Part shown: positions 10,341 through 21,916 of the stretch, piece by piece | Layout of the letters: each line of letters begins with the position of its first letter | How positions within the stretch are numbered: position 1 is the first letter of the stretch | Origin: Platanthera guangdongensis | Lineage: Eukaryota > Streptophyta > Magnoliopsida > Asparagales > Orchidaceae | DNA length: 64,000 nucleotides | Reading direction: 5' to 3' | Assembly (NCBI GenBank): GCA_039583875.1 | Contig: CM077165.1 | Location: 75,008,757-75,072,756 of the forward strand | Program-made: the position numbers and the translations under genes | Notes under the pieces: generated by a model | What the model was told of the DNA's origin: nothing | What the model saw: only the letters and a program-made list of their open reading frames with translations | Database searches by the model: none

Positions 10341-11041
10341 AGAAAAATCAAAGCTGCTTATAAATGAAAATAACAAGAATTCTACTCCTAAAACTTACCC
10401 AAAACACATAAAAAGAACAAATAAAAAGAGAATGAGCAAAAAGTTTTACAAAATAAAGTCAAAATCAAAGGTGCTCAAAAATTAAAATTAAAACTTTTTC
10501 ATTCTTAAGAATTTATAAAAGTGATAAAAAAGGTGAAGAGAAAATGAAAAGAACAAAAGATGTTTTACAATCCTAAAAGATAAACTAAGTAAAAAAAAGA
10601 ACAAAATCACTTTTCAAACCTCATTTATAAATTCATAAGAATGAAATCCTTTTACTTTCAAGAAAAAAAAGACAAGGTGAAAAAGAGGAAAATCTATCAT
10701 ACCTAAGCATGAAAACAAGTTAAAAACATGAATATTAAGCATGTTACACTCATACACACACTCACACATTTCATAAATGAAGAACAAAGATGAAACCAAG
10801 GATAAAAAGGGGAAGAAGTAAGCCATCCAAATGAATTTTCATGCTATATAGAGAGAGAAAATCTAACATTTTTATTAAAATTTTCAAGCTATTACAAAGC
10901 TAAAAGATAAAGCAAAACAAAACATGAAATAAAGAAGGGAGAAATCTCCTTACATAGCACTAGTATCCACGGATTAAGCCCACAAAAAGACACTAAAATG
11001 GCCCAAAAATCTGAACCCTTGGACCTTACAGAACTGGGCAA

Positions 11042-11049
11042 TTTATAGG
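11042..11049 (-). promoter_or_regulatory. TATA box of the Athila-1 left LTR
   Basis: On the minus strand this reads CCTATAAA, directly downstream of the palindrome array in element sense. The same box is at 20110-20117 in the right LTR. Confidence 0.65.
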
Positions 11050-11069
11050 CAAAAAGATCTAAGTACACG

Positions 11070-11620
11070 CCCTAGGTCACGGGCGTGTAGGGGGGGCGTG
11101 ACAGTACTATTCATGAAGGCGGCCGGCGATTGGACAGGAAAGTTGACTTCGGGCTGAGTTCGCGGCAGTCACGCCCCAGGTCACGGGTGTGACTCTGGGC
11201 TTGTCGGGGAGGTAGAACCGGGCGCGGGTTACGCCGAAAGTCTTCGGCAGCATCTTGTCGGGCTAGCTGGAAAGGTCACGCCCCAAGTTACGGGCGTGAC
11301 GCTGGGCGTGTCAGTTGGTGTCGACACTCGACGAATGTCGAGCGGAAAGTGTCGAGTCGAAATCGTCGAGCGGAAATTGAGTCACGCCCCAGGTCACGGG
11401 CGTGATGCTGGGCGTCACTATTGGTGTCGACACTCGACGATCGTCGAGATGAATTCATCGAGTGGACTGAACACGGGCTTGGGTCACGCCCCGTGTCGGG
11501 TGACACGGGCGTGTCGCCAGGCGTGTCAAGCTTGTACTTCAGAAATCGTCCGATTTCACGGGAAATGCAATGTCACGGCCCGGTCACGGGCGTGACCAAG
11601 GTGTCACGGGCGTGTACTGC
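11070..11620. repeat. Palindrome array in the Athila-1 U3, GGTCACGGGCGTGAC family
   Basis: About six copies of a compound palindrome, CACGCCC-(C)AGGTCACGGGCGTGAC-CTGGGCGTG, begin near 11076, 11169, 11277, 11384, 11483 and 11572. The outer arms CACGCCC and GGGCGTG and the inner arms GTCAC and GTGAC can both pair. Between copies are GTCGAC and TCGACGA words. The right LTR carries the same array at about 20135-20690. Confidence 0.85.
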
Positions 11621-11790
11621 CCAATTTTGGCAGATTTTGGAAATTTTTCTGCAAATTAAAATAAAACAAGTTAGTAATAAATTTACAAGAATAGGAGCAT
11701 TTTATTGAACAAAAATAAGTAAAAACGACGAAAATAAATGAAAATGACTAAATTAATGTGCACAAAAATACGTATATTTACAAGTCATCA

Positions 11791-13540
11791 AATACCCCCA
11801 TACTTAGGCTTTTGCTATTCCAGAGCAAAAGTTTGAGGTGAATCTATAAGGAATAAAAAAAATTCTAAGTTTTAGCTACCGCTTAATCAATTATAAGAGA
11901 GATCGAAATAAATATACGGGGTGTAAGAGTTAAGTCCTAAAATTATGTAGATGATTTAAATAGCGCAAAAGTTTTGGCCAAAAGAATTCTTGATGTAATC
12001 AAATAGAAGGCAACATTTGTAATGGTTAGATTAACGAAAATAGTTTGGAATTATAAGAACTCTAGCTTATACGAGTGCTACTGGAAATAATACAATTTAC
12101 TAATTATGCTCTCAAAAAGATTTTTGAATTAATTCTAGAATTGTGTAATTGGCTAAGGGTGTAGTGGGTTTATGAAGAGGGTTTTGATATTTGAGGTGAG
12201 GTAATTTTTTCTCGAACCTCCATTTTTTCTTTTGGATTATTAGGAAAATGAAATCTTATTTTCCTAATATGATTTTTTTTTTCAACTTCATCAGAATTAA
12301 CCCAATGTATATTTGTAGGAGTAATGAATTTTATTCTCATACTCCATATATAATTTTTTAAAATTATTGGGTGCCTATGTTTACGGAACGAAATCTTATT
12401 CCCATTGACATAGGATCTTTTAAGGATAAAATTTTTCATGCCAAGTAGGTCATGAAAAGTAAGGGGAGAAAGGAAAACTAGATTGTAATCCTAAAAATTT
12501 TTGAGAGCAACCTTAATAATTTGTACGTTCCAATGTTTCAGAAAGCTAAAAGTAAGTATAATAGAATTCTATAGTCGTTATTTCCTAACATAATATACGT
12601 GCTCCTATCAATGAAAAATTAGAAGTAGTGCCTAAAACGAGTTCGCTATTTTTAACAAAGCATAAAGAATTCTTTAAAACTTAACCCCGGGTATTTAAAT
12701 TTTTCAATCAATAATTAACAAACGGGTAGTGAACAAAGAATTAATCAAATTCGCATATAAATAAACTCAGAACAGAATTTTTGGATAGCAGGAAAGTTTA
12801 AGGATGGAATATTTGATTTATTTGCTGCAAAACATTTTGTTTTTTGATTTTTATGGTTTTATCATCATTTTTTTTGTTTTTCATTTATTATCTTTTTTTG
12901 TATTTTTGTTTTGTTTTACTTAATTTTTTTTTATTTTTGAATTATTATATTTTTTTTGTATTTTTGCTTTAAGAGAATTTTTATTATATGTACAAAAATA
13001 TGGGAAAAAAAGGTTTCTACAAGAAGGAGAGAGAAAAGAGTATGTACAAAAAAAAATTTACAAAGTGAAACTAAATATAATTCTTTTTGTTGTTTTTGAG
13101 TTGTTTGGAAAAAAAGAAAGAAAGAGAACAAAAAATTTTTTTTTTGGATTTTTCATATAAATTTTTTTTTCATTTTAAGATTTTTTTAATTTTTTTTTGT
13201 TTTGTTGTTATATATATATTTTTTTGCATTTTTGAAATGCAAAAAAAAAAGAACTGCAGAAAGTAAAGCACGAAAATACCCTCATACTTAAGTCCAACAT
13301 TGTCCCCAATGTTGTATTGTAAGTATGTGGAATAGAAAGGAAAGACAATATATACAAAGAAAAGAAAGGGAAGGGGGGTAGAAGCTTCGCTGAGACGCGT
13401 AGGGGGAGGCCGATCAGAAACCCTGCGTTTATTAGAAAAAAAATAGCAAAGGTAATAAGGAAAGAGCGAAAAAGATAAGCGAGGGGTGCCTCCCAGGAGC
13501 GCTTTGTTTATAGTCGTGTAGCTTGACTATTTTGGCGGAG
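11791..13540 (-). other. Athila-1 3' untranslated region with polypurine tract
   Basis: In element sense this runs from the integrase stop (13541) to the 3' LTR. The last bases (11791-11810) read AGTATGGGGGTATT on the minus strand, the polypurine tract that primes plus-strand synthesis. A block at about 13275-13320, ATTGGGGACAATGTTGGAC then TTAAGTATGAGGG, matches the one at 30218-30255 in Athila-2. No ORF after pol is present here. The rest is AT-rich with long T runs (12840-13250). Confidence 0.75.
12230..12430. repeat. Hairpin-rich block, possible MITE remnant
   Basis: A perfect 11-base stem (ATTAGGAAAAT with ATTTTCCTAAT, 12238-12268) is followed by a nested stem (ACCCAAT with ATTGGGT, 12298-12369, enclosing GGAGTA with TACTCC). 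I found no target duplication or clear terminal inverted repeats, so a MITE is only one reading. Confidence 0.25.
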
Positions 13541-14659
13541 TTATAGATCTAGGAGGGTTATGGTTTCGTAATGCTCGATCACTGAGTCGCCCGCGATGTA
13601 TAACTTAAGTCGATGACCGTTTACTTTAAACGAACCTCTTTCCGGGTGGGAGACGAGTACGGTCCCATATGGAAAGACTTCTTCAACTAAGAAGGGACCG
13701 GACCATCTAGATTTTAGTTTACCCGGAAAAAGCTTAAGGCGTGAATTATAAAGAAGGACAAGATCGCCCGGAGAAAATATTTTTGGGGACTTTAAATTTC
13801 GATCATGATATAACTTAGAACGCTCCTTATAGAATTTATTGCTCTCGTAAGCGTTCGCACGCCATTCATCGAGCTCGTTTAGTTGCAATTTTCTATTCTG
13901 AGCGGCTAAGTTGGAGTCGAGGTTTAAGAGTTTTAAAGCCCAAAGAGCGCGATGCTCTAATTCTACGGGTAAATGGCACGCTTTGCCGTAGACTAACCGG
14001 AACGGTGTACATCCAATTGCGGTTTTGTATGTCGTCTGATATGCCCACAACGCATCGTCGAGTTTAACGGACCAATCTTTCCTATTTAGCGAAACGGTTT
14101 TTTCTAAAATTCGCTTAATCTCTCGATTTACTACCTCGACTTGGCCACTTGTTTGCGGGTGATAGGGGGTGGCAAGCTTTTGCGTGACTCCGTATTTAGC
14201 TAACGTCTTAGCCATTAGAGCGTTACAAAAATGCGTTCCCCTATCATTAACATTTGCGCGAGGCGTGCCCAAGCGAGAAAATATTTTTTTAAGAAATGTA
14301 ACGACGACTCGCGCATCATTGGTGGGGAGAGCTTGCGCTTCCGCCCACCTTGATACGTAGTCGACCGCCACTAAAATATACATATTTTTGAAAGATGGAG
14401 GTAGGGGGCTAACAAAATCTATGCCCCACAAATCGAAGACTTCGCACTCTAAAAACATATTTTGGGGCATCTCATCGCGACGAGAGATGTTACCCGACCG
14501 CTGACAGCTATCGCATGCGCGCACAAAATTATGCGCGTCTTTGAAGAGAGTGGGCCAAAAGTAGCCCGCCTCTAGCGCCTTCCGAGCGGTCCGGTTGGCT
14601 TGATAATGCCCACCGGCTGGACCCTCGTGGCAGTGCTTAAGAATTTGCAAGCACTCCAC
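13541..14659 (-). pseudogene. Athila-1 integrase
   Basis: This 372-codon frame is the C-terminal integrase of the Athila-1 polyprotein. In order it shows the zinc-binding HHCC region (first residues to about 50, with [11 protein letters not shown] and CDSCQRSG), the catalytic core (WGIDF about residue 80; NDRGTHF about 140, where the second Asp is kept although the usual Ser is Asn; [10 protein letters not shown] with the Glu about 175) and the C-terminal GPF module (SRWSGPF). Integrase joins the element DNA to the chromosome. It has no ATG of its own: compared with Athila-2 at 26600-26640 it should continue from RNase H, and a small frame error around 14660-14670 (stop just before) separates the two. 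The catalytic triad is intact, so only this break disables it. No chromodomain is present, as expected for Athila. Confidence 0.88.
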
Positions 14660-14668
14660 ACCTGCAAC

Positions 14669-17600
14669 TCATCTTCGGACCGCTTGGTCCGCGCAGATAC
14701 GAAAAAGAAATGGGTCCTCCCAAAAGAAATTTTTCAAGTCAGAAAAGAATTTCTTCTTTTGATGACTTGAAAACTCTTTTGGAAGCACCTGCACTACTAA
14801 GAAATTTGCAAAATCTGCGAACCAAGGCGAAGATGACGAAGATTTATTAATGGCAAGAAGGCGTTCCTCGGGGAATCTGTCATTTATTTCAGATTCGACG
14901 AGCGCTTCCGCACCCGGATTTTCTAAACGGGAGAGGTGGTCAGCCGCTAGATTTTTCGCTCCCCGCTTATCTCGGATCTCCAAATCAAACTCTTGTAGGA
15001 GGAGAATCCATCGAAGAAGGCGGGGTTTCGCATCATTTTTAGCTAATAAATATTTAAGCGCGGAGTGATCGGTAAAAACGATAACTTTAGATAGCGTTAT
15101 ATACGAGCGAAACTTATCAAAAGCGAAAACGACGGCTAAGAGTTCCTTTTCCGTTGTCGTGTAATTTACTTGTGCGGAAGTGAGCGTCTTGCTAGCGTAA
15201 TAAATAGGATGAAAATGTTTTTCTACGCGTTGGCCAAGAACGGCACCTAAGGCAATATCACTAGCGTCGCACATTATTTCGAACGGAAGGGACCAATTAG
15301 GGGCCACTAAAATTGGTGAAGAGATAAGTTTTTGTTTTATCAAATTAAAGGCGGACTCGCATTCGCTACTAAAGATGAAACGTGATTCCTTTTCCAAGAG
15401 GTGAGTTAGCGGCTTTGTTATTTTTGAAAAGTCTTGAATGAAGCGTCGATAAAAGCCCGCATGGCCTAAGAAACTCCTAATAGATTTTATGTTTGTTGGA
15501 TGCGGAAGTTTTTCTATAATTTCTATCTTGGCCTTATCCACCTCTATCCCCTTAGACGAAATCATATGACCGAGGACCAAACCTCCTCGAACCATAAAGT
15601 TGCATTTTTCCCAATTTAAAACAAGGCTTGTGTCCTCGCACCGTTGAAGGACACGATCTAAATTGTGAAGGCAATCGGGAAAAGAGCGTCCGAAAATAGA
15701 AAAGTCATCCATAAAGACTTCCATAATGTCTTCTACTAGCTCGCCAAAGATCGCTAGCATACATCTTTGGAATGTAGCCGGCGCATTGCAGAGTCCAAAT
15801 GGCATTCTTCGATAGGCGAAGGTGCCAAACGGGCAAGTAAAAGTTGTTTTCTCTTGATCATCGGGGGTAATGGGGATTTGGAAAAACCCCGATAAACCAT
15901 CAAGAAAACAATAATACGGATGACCGGATAAACGCTCTAAAATCTGGTCTAGAAATGGCAGAGGGAAATGGTCCTTGCGGGTGGCATCATTAAGTTTTCT
16001 ATAATCGATGCACACTCGCCAACCCGTAACAGTATGAGTTGGGACAAGCTCGTTATGCTCAATCGCCACTACGGTAAGACCGCCCTTCTTGGGCACGACA
16101 TGCACGGGACTAACCCATGCACTGTCCGAAATAGTGTAGATAATCCCCGCATCTAATAACTTAATGATTTCGGCTTTAACGACGTCTTTCATGTTTGGGT
16201 TAAGACGACGTTGCGACTGAATCGCTTTGCGGCAATTATCGTTAAGGAAAATCTTATGGGTGCAAAAGGAGGGGTTAATCCCCTTTAAGTCAGAGATTTG
16301 CCACGCAATTGCGTGGCGATGTTTAAATAAAACTTCCAATAAATCGGAAGTCTCCGAATCACTCAAGTCCGAAGAAATGATAACGGGAAGTGTATCGCCA
16401 TTTCCCAAAAATGCGTATTTGAGTGATGCGGGTAAGGGTTTGAGGTCTAGGATGGGCGGTTCTTCTAGGGAGGTTTTAATGCCTATGTCTTTCTTACCAA
16501 TTGGTTCGAAAGGCAAGTCTAAAGAAGTATCCTCATCGCATTTAAAATTTTCGAGCGCATAAATATCGTCGTTTAAAAATACGGACTCGAAAACGGGAGA
16601 AGAACGATCTCCAAAAAAGGTATCTAAAGAGTAGCAGAAATCGTCGCTCGATGACAAATTGTCCATCGAGGGATTAATAGAGAAAGTAACTTGGTCATCG
16701 CCTACTCGGAGGAGAAGACTACCATTACTAACATCTATTAGTGCGCGGGAGGTGGCGAGAAAAGGGCGACCGAGTATTATTGGTACCTCGGCGTCCCCCT
16801 CGATATCTAAGATGACGAAGTCTACCGGGAAGGTAAACTTGTCGACTCGGACAAGGACGTCCTCCACTACCCCGATAGGGAACTTAACCGAGCGATCCGC
16901 TAATTGGATGCGCATATTCGTAGGACTAGGAGTACCCAAACCTAAACGCGAAAAGAGCGAGAACGGCATTAGATTAATGCTAGCCCCTAAATCAGCTAAG
17001 GCGTACTTTACTAATATATCGCCAAAAAGGCACGGGATGGAAAACCGTCCTGGGTCATTTTGTTTTGTGGGCAATTTATTAGTAAGGGCCGCCGAGCAGA
17101 CATCGTTGAGAGATACATGCGAAATATCCTCTAATTTGCGTTTATTAGAAAGTAGTTCTTTTAAAAATTTCGCATATTTGGGCATTTGCGAGATAGCCTC
17201 GCAAAAAGGAACATTAATGTGAATTTGTTTTAATAATAAAATAAATTTTTCATATTGGGCGTCCTGACGCTCGTTTTCTAACTTATGCGGATACGGAAGA
17301 GCCTTGTTTAAAATAATTTTTTCTTTTATAATAGGTAAAGGCGGCGTAAGCGAAGAAAGGGGAAGAGGGGTCGGATGTGAAATATGTACCTGAGGGTCGG
17401 TCCGTTTTGGATCGACCACCTCCTTTCCGCTACGGAGGGTTATAGCGTTGGCGTTCTCCCGCGGACTGGGCTCCGTGTTTCCCGGCAGTGCCCCGAGCGC
17501 GCGCTCGGACATCATCCTCGCCAGCTGTCCAACCTGTTGTTCGAGTGTTTTTAGCGATCCGGTGATGTTCCGGATATTTGACTCGTTGGACGCAATATAC

Positions 17601-18793
17601 TTCGAAAAATTTTCCTCCATCGGGGAGGGTTTCGGAAGAGGAGGAGGAGGAAGAAATCCGGGCGCATAAGAAATAGGGGGACGCTGAGCATTATTCGGGT
17701 TGCTCCACGAGAAGTTGGGGTGATTCCTCCAACCCGGATTATAGTTATTACTATAAGGGTTGTTGTTGGGGTTGAAGGGAGGACGACCCGAATTTCCCAT
17801 GAAGTCCACAAACTCTTCAGCTACGCAGACATTAGGGGGAATAAAACAAGGCGGAGTGGAGGAGGCAGCAGACATCTCCGCCACCTGCTTTGTTAACCTT
17901 TCAACTTGAAGGGTCAAGAGAGCAGTGGCATCCACTTCAAAAAGACCAGCCGCCGGCTTTGGCCGTCCCCGCGGGACGTTCCATTGATAGGCGTTCATAG
18001 CCATCTCTTCGAATAAAGCCTGGGCAGCCTCGGGGGTTTTGTTGTTCAGAGTACGCCCGGCAGCCGCGTCAATCATTTGACGCGTCTGAAAATTTAGCCC
18101 ATTATAAAAAATTTGAACTTGCAACCACGTTGGCAGCGCGTGGTGCGGGCAACGGCGGAGGAATTCCTTAAACCGTTCCCAAGTCTCATATAGAGACTCA
18201 GGATCGTTTTGCACAAACGAAGAAATGTCCGCCCGCAACTTTGCAGTTTTTGCGGGCGGAAAGTACTTCGTTAGGAACCGTTCCGTCAACTCAGCCCACG
18301 TGGTGATACATCCTCGCGGGAGGGCATTCAACCACGCCTTGGCTTTGGACTTAAGGGAAAAAGGAAATAAGCGCAAACGAATGACGTCATCAGTGACGCC
18401 ATTAATCTTGAAGGTGTCGCATATCTCCAAGAAATTGGACAAGTGGACATTCGGGTCCTCATCCGGCAGTCCATCGAACTGCACGGCGTTTTGGACCATT
18501 TGAATGACACTTGACTTTATTTCGAAATTATTATTTGCCACCGCAGGGCGAACAATACTCGACCCAGAATCATCCAGGTTAGGCCAGGCGTAATAGGACA
18601 TAGTACGCTCGGCCGCCGGGGGAGGGTTAGGCGCGGCCATAAGTACAACAGTAGGTTCTCCAATAGATTCCTCGGGATCTAAAGAAGGATTTCGGAGTTG
18701 AGATCGAATACGCGCAAGAGAGCGTTCGATCTCAGGGTCGAAGTCAAAATCTTCAGACTCTGAGGGTTGTCCTCGGGTCATACACCCAAACAA
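14669..18793 (-). CDS. Athila-1 gag-protease-RT-RNase H polyprotein
   Basis: This open frame of 1374 codons starts at the ATG at 18793, 122 bases inside the primer-binding site; a second ATG follows four codons later. The gag capsid region (about residues 80-270) has [26 protein letters not shown] and [14 protein letters not shown]. Aspartic protease lies near residue 600 ([11 protein letters not shown]). Reverse transcriptase covers about 870-1080, with [34 protein letters not shown] and the catalytic FMDDF near 1026. RNase H follows from about 1170 ([54 protein letters not shown]). The protein would package the RNA and copy it into DNA in the cytoplasmic particle. The motifs and the two-ORF neighbour match Athila-like elements. 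It ends in a premature TGA before integrase. Confidence 0.93.
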   Translation of the reverse strand: MFGCMTRGQPSESEDFDFDPEIERSLARIRSQLRNPSLDPEESIGEPTVVLMAAPNPPPAAERTMSYYAWPNLDDSGSSIVRPAVANNNFEIKSSVIQMVQNAVQFDGLPDEDPNVHLSNFLEICDTFKINGVTDDVIRLRLFPFSLKSKAKAWLNALPRGCITTWAELTERFLTKYFPPAKTAKLRADISSFVQNDPESLYETWERFKEFLRRCPHHALPTWLQVQIFYNGLNFQTRQMIDAAAGRTLNNKTPEAAQALFEEMAMNAYQWNVPRGRPKPAAGLFEVDATALLTLQVERLTKQVAEMSAASSTPPCFIPPNVCVAEEFVDFMGNSGRPPFNPNNNPYSNNYNPGWRNHPNFSWSNPNNAQRPPISYAPGFLPPPPLPKPSPMEENFSKYIASNESNIRNITGSLKTLEQQVGQLARMMSERALGALPGNTEPSPRENANAITLRSGKEVVDPKRTDPQVHISHPTPLPLSSLTPPLPIIKEKIILNKALPYPHKLENERQDAQYEKFILLLKQIHINVPFCEAISQMPKYAKFLKELLSNKRKLEDISHVSLNDVCSAALTNKLPTKQNDPGRFSIPCLFGDILVKYALADLGASINLMPFSLFSRLGLGTPSPTNMRIQLADRSVKFPIGVVEDVLVRVDKFTFPVDFVILDIEGDAEVPIILGRPFLATSRALIDVSNGSLLLRVGDDQVTFSINPSMDNLSSSDDFCYSLDTFFGDRSSPVFESVFLNDDIYALENFKCDEDTSLDLPFEPIGKKDIGIKTSLEEPPILDLKPLPASLKYAFLGNGDTLPVIISSDLSDSETSDLLEVLFKHRHAIAWQISDLKGINPSFCTHKIFLNDNCRKAIQSQRRLNPNMKDVVKAEIIKLLDAGIIYTISDSAWVSPVHVVPKKGGLTVVAIEHNELVPTHTVTGWRVCIDYRKLNDATRKDHFPLPFLDQILERLSGHPYYCFLDGLSGFFQIPITPDDQEKTTFTCPFGTFAYRRMPFGLCNAPATFQRCMLAIFGELVEDIMEVFMDDFSIFGRSFPDCLHNLDRVLQRCEDTSLVLNWEKCNFMVRGGLVLGHMISSKGIEVDKAKIEIIEKLPHPTNIKSIRSFLGHAGFYRRFIQDFSKITKPLTHLLEKESRFIFSSECESAFNLIKQKLISSPILVAPNWSLPFEIMCDASDIALGAVLGQRVEKHFHPIYYASKTLTSAQVNYTTTEKELLAVVFAFDKFRSYITLSKVIVFTDHSALKYLLAKNDAKPRLLRWILLLQEFDLEIRDKRGAKNLAADHLSRLENPGAEALVESEINDRFPEERLLAINKSSSSSPWFADFANFLVVQVLPKEFSSHQKKKFFSDLKNFFWEDPFLFRICADQAVRR

Positions 18794-18915
18794 AAATAAA
18801 ACAAAATAAACTTCTTTTTTTTTGTTTTAAAATAAAGTTTTAGTTTTGTTTTTTTTATAGAAAATAAGTAAAATTAATAGACTCCGGAATTCGAAATAGC
18901 AACTCGAAAAGAGAG

Positions 18916-18933
18916 CCCCCAGCAACGGCGCCA
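18916..18933 (-). other. Athila-1 primer-binding site
   Basis: On the minus strand TGGCGCCGTTGCTGGGGG lies six bases inside the 5' LTR. This is the site typical of Athila/Tat elements, generally matched to tRNA-Asp; one position (T for C) differs from the common form seen in Athila-3. The 122 bases from here to the gag ATG are leader. Confidence 0.9.
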
Positions 18934-18939
18934 AAAACT

Positions 18940-20859
18940 TGATGAGCCCGCGAACAGACTCTTACTGTGGTTGGTTCGGTGATTCGATCGTCGCGGGCTT
19001 GCTCGGGAAGGCAAGTGCACCTATCGCAAGTAGTACTCGATATTCGGGGGAATACCGAGGTCGTATTGTTCTCGGGGTCGTGTTGACTATTCTTACTCCT
19101 CCGGGAGGACTATAATTTTACTGAAAGTAAGGTGGATTTTTTTTACTAAAGTAAAGACGGAAAAAGCAAAGGAGCGAAAAAACGATTTAAAAAATATTCG
19201 ATGAAGGGTTAACGCTCGGCATCGAATCGGATTAAGACTAAAACAATTTTTAATAATTATAGGACTTAGTTTTCAAATTAATAATAAGGCAACTTGGTCG
19301 TGGAGGTTCCACAAATGTGAGCGCACTTATCTCTAGGAATATTGCTCACATGAATATTAAGACTATTCGACCGAACGTTAGTCCGACGAAGGATTCCTCT
19401 TAACGCCCGCTTTACGCTAAGAACCCCGCTATTGGGTGGGGAACCCAATCCGGTAGAATTACGCTTGTCCTCTTTCGAGGGGATGCACGCAACTCTATTT
19501 ACCCAGGGGTGATCGGTCCATATGCACGGCCTCTCGGCTAGCTCAAAAATTAAAATTAAAACTTTTTCATTCTTAAGAATTTATCAAAGTGATAAAAAAG
19601 GTGAAGAGAAAATGAAAAGAACAAAAGATGTTTTACAGTCCTAAAAGAAACACTAAGTAAAAAAAAGAACAAAATCACTTTTCAAACCTCATTTATAAAT
19701 TCATAAGAATGAAATCCTTTTACTTTCAAGAAAAAAAAGACAAGGTGAAAAAGAGGAAAACCTATCATACCTAAGCATGAAAACAAGTTAAAAACATGAA
19801 TATTAAGCATGTTACACTCATACACACACTCACACATTTCATAAATGAAGAACAAAGATGAAACCAAGGATAAAAAGGGGAAGAAGTAAGCCATCCAAAT
19901 GAATTTTCATGCTATATAGAGAGAGAAAATCTAACATTTTTATTAAAATTTTCAAGCTATTACAAAGCTAAAAGATAAAGCAAAACAAAACATGAAATAA
20001 AGAAGGGAGAAATCTCCTTACATAGCACTAGTATCCACGGATTAAGCCCACAAAAAGACACTAAAATGGCCCAAAAATCTGAACCCTTGGACCTTACAGA
20101 ACTGGGCAATTTATAGGCAAAAAAATCTAAGTACACGCCCTAGGTCACGGGCGTGTAGGGGGGGGCGTGACAGTACTATTCATGAAGGCGGCCGGCGATT
20201 GGACAGGAAAGTTGACTTCGGGCTGAGTTCGCGGCAGTCGCGCCCCAGGTCACGGGCGTGACTCTGGGCGTGTCGGGGAGGTAGAACCGGGCGCGGGTTG
20301 CGCCGAAAGTCTTCGGCATCATCTTGTCAGGCTAGCTGGAAAGGTCACGCCCCAGGTCACGGGCGTGACGCTGGGCGTGTCAGTTGGTGTCGACACTCGA
20401 CGAATGTCGCGCGGAAAGTGTCGAGTCGAAATCGTCGAGCGAAAATTGAGTCACACCCTAGGTCACGGGCGTGACGCTGGGCGTGACTGTTGGTGTCGAC
20501 ACTCGACGATCGTCGAGATGAATTCGTCGAGTGGAGTGAACACGGGCTTGGGTCACGCCCCGTGTTGGGTGAAATGGGCGTGTCGCCAGGCGTGTCAAGC
20601 TTGTACTTCAGAAATCGTCTGATTTCACGGGAAATGCAATGTCACGGCCCGGTCACGGGCGTGACCAAGGTGTCACGGGCGTGTACTGCCCAATTTTGGC
20701 AGATTTTGGAAATTTTTCTGCAAAATAAAATAAAACAAGTTAGTAATAAATTTACAAGAATAGGAGCATTTTATTGAACAAAAATAAGTAAAAACGACGA
20801 AAATAAATGAAAATGACTAAATTAATGTGCACAAAAATACGTATATTTACAAGTCATCA
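18940..20859 (-). repeat. Athila-1 5' LTR with internal deletion
   Basis: 1920 bases, same ends as the left LTR. It jumps from CCTCTCGGC (about 19535) to CTCAAAAATTAAAATT, skipping what corresponds to 9375-10472 of the left LTR, with GCTAGC/GCTC microhomology at the join. The U3 palindrome array (20135-20690) and TATA box are kept. Because both LTRs are copied from one template at insertion, the loss must be later than insertion (or the left copy gained it). Confidence 0.92.
20110..20117 (-). promoter_or_regulatory. TATA box of the Athila-1 5' LTR
   Basis: CCTATAAA on the minus strand, the box that would drive full-length Athila-1 RNA, with the palindrome array upstream (higher coordinates). 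Confidence 0.65.
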
Positions 20860-20864
20860 GCCGC
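20860..20864. other. Right target-site duplication of Athila-1 (GCCGC)
   Basis: Identical to 8769-8773. Confidence 0.95.
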
Positions 20865-21911
20865 GCAGCCTCCTGCAGACTCAGTAGACTCGGCGGATAT
20901 CCCTCAGGTCGCAGCCTTAGCACGTGCTCAGTTCAGCAGCGGCGGACTCCGCGGATTCTCCTCGCAACCCGCCACATAGCTTCCAGCTCCAGCTTCCCAG
21001 CAGCGAGCAGATAGTCCTTCAGCCCGCACAATCTTGGAGCGGGCTCGATCAGCTCAGTCTAGGCGGACTCTTCCCAGTCTGTCATCAGCAGGACCAGTTC
21101 CAAAAGCAAGCCCCAGTCCGTGTGGCTTGTTACGGACTCGGCGGACTCCATCCTCTTCTCGCTCGAGTTACCGTCTCACTGGGGGTAACATCACCGAAAG
21201 CAGTTACCTCCTCTGGCCTATAAATAGACCCTTATACCTCTTATTTTGGGGGGACAATATTGCCAAGGTGCTCACGCTCGAAAACAGCCCACAACAATAT
21301 CAAGTGGTCAACCCCTGCGGACTCCCCTTCTCAGTCCGCACCTTCTCCTCTGCCGACCTGGCTCTCCAGTCCGCGCGGTCTCTTTTCTTCCATTAACCGT
21401 GCGGTCTGCCGACCTCCAAGCTCAGTCCGCACGGTCTCCTCTGGCACTCTTTCCTTAGCCGCCAGCTTCCTCTCTGTACCCCTTTATTTTTTTCTTATAA
21501 AGGTGTAGTAGCAAGCTGTAATAACTCACTATTAATCAAAGGAAAGCACGTCGCAAGAGTGACATTCAAGCCGCGGCGGGTGAAGTCTGTTGTTGTTGCT
21601 GCTAGCAGCCCCTCTCTTTAGCTCAGCTTAGCTCTCTCGGCATCAACCTGCAAGCACAACCGTCAAAGTAAGCGTCTGCTTGACAGCTCTTGATCAACCT
21701 CCTCCGCTAATCATCATCCTTCCCGGCTGCTCTCAACAAACCTCTCCTCTATCCCCGCAACCACTGAACAAGCGCTTGCTCCACTCTCGAGCACTCAGAA
21801 GCTTCCTCTTCTCCTCCTCAACCCCGCAACCTTCATCCTCTTCTTCACCTTGCCCGTGAGATCGAACACCCCTCCGTGTTAACTAGGCGGTGCCATTTTC
21901 GTGCATCAACA
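20865..21911 (+). repeat. 3' LTR of the gag-only element, right part
   Basis: It continues the LTR interrupted at 8773 and matches 3085-4146 of the 5' LTR, including the TATA box CTATAAATAG at 21218-21227 and the end GCATCAACA. It is followed by the TSD copy ACTAG. Confidence 0.88.
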
Positions 21912-21916
21912 ACTAG
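21912..21916. other. Right target-site duplication of the gag-only element (ACTAG)
   Basis: Partner of ACTGG at 2145-2149. Confidence 0.75.

Larger units (their letters stand above)
8774..11790 (-). repeat. Athila-1 3' LTR (full length)
   Basis: 3017 bases. In element sense (minus) the order is U3 with a GTCACG palindrome array (11620 down to 11070), TATA box (11042-11049), then a long R/U5 leader with CA-rich repeats (about 10340-10100) and a hairpin array (10095-9755), ending CGGGCTCATCA at 8774. The segment 9375-10472 is missing from the other LTR. Confidence 0.92.
8774..20859 (-). mobile_element. Athila-1, nearly complete Athila-like gypsy retrotransposon
   Basis: The element is 12,086 bases with a perfect five-base TSD, LTRs beginning TGATGAG and ending TCATCA (plus-strand reading), an Athila/Tat-type primer-binding site, one long gag-pro-RT-RNase H frame, an integrase frame and a polypurine tract. 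There is no ORF between integrase and the 3' LTR. I count about nine substitutions and one indel in the first roughly 300 aligned LTR bases (about 3%), so it is fairly young. The right LTR is about 1.1 kb shorter. It is inserted in the 3' LTR of the gag-only element. Confidence 0.95.
2150..21911 (+). mobile_element. Gag-only (TR-GAG-like) Tat-lineage LTR retrotransposon, host of Athila-1
   Basis: The element has LTRs at 2150-4146 and 7850-21911 (the latter split by Athila-1), both starting TGTTAACCCC and ending CATCAACA. The internal region (4147-7849) holds one decayed gag frame and no protease, RT, RNase H or integrase. Without Athila-1 and one TSD copy it is about 7.67 kb. The gag zinc-finger variant resembles Tat-lineage gypsy gags, so the element fits the published class of terminal-repeat retrotransposons with only a GAG domain, which depend on other elements for pol. 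I see no standard primer-binding site after the 5' LTR. It sits inside copia M1 RNase H. Confidence 0.8.

Noticed and set aside
12170..12439. 89-codon minus-strand ORF after Athila-1 integrase as an env gene
   Set aside because: Lys/Asn-rich because of AT-rich DNA, overlaps a hairpin block, and has no signal or membrane segment.
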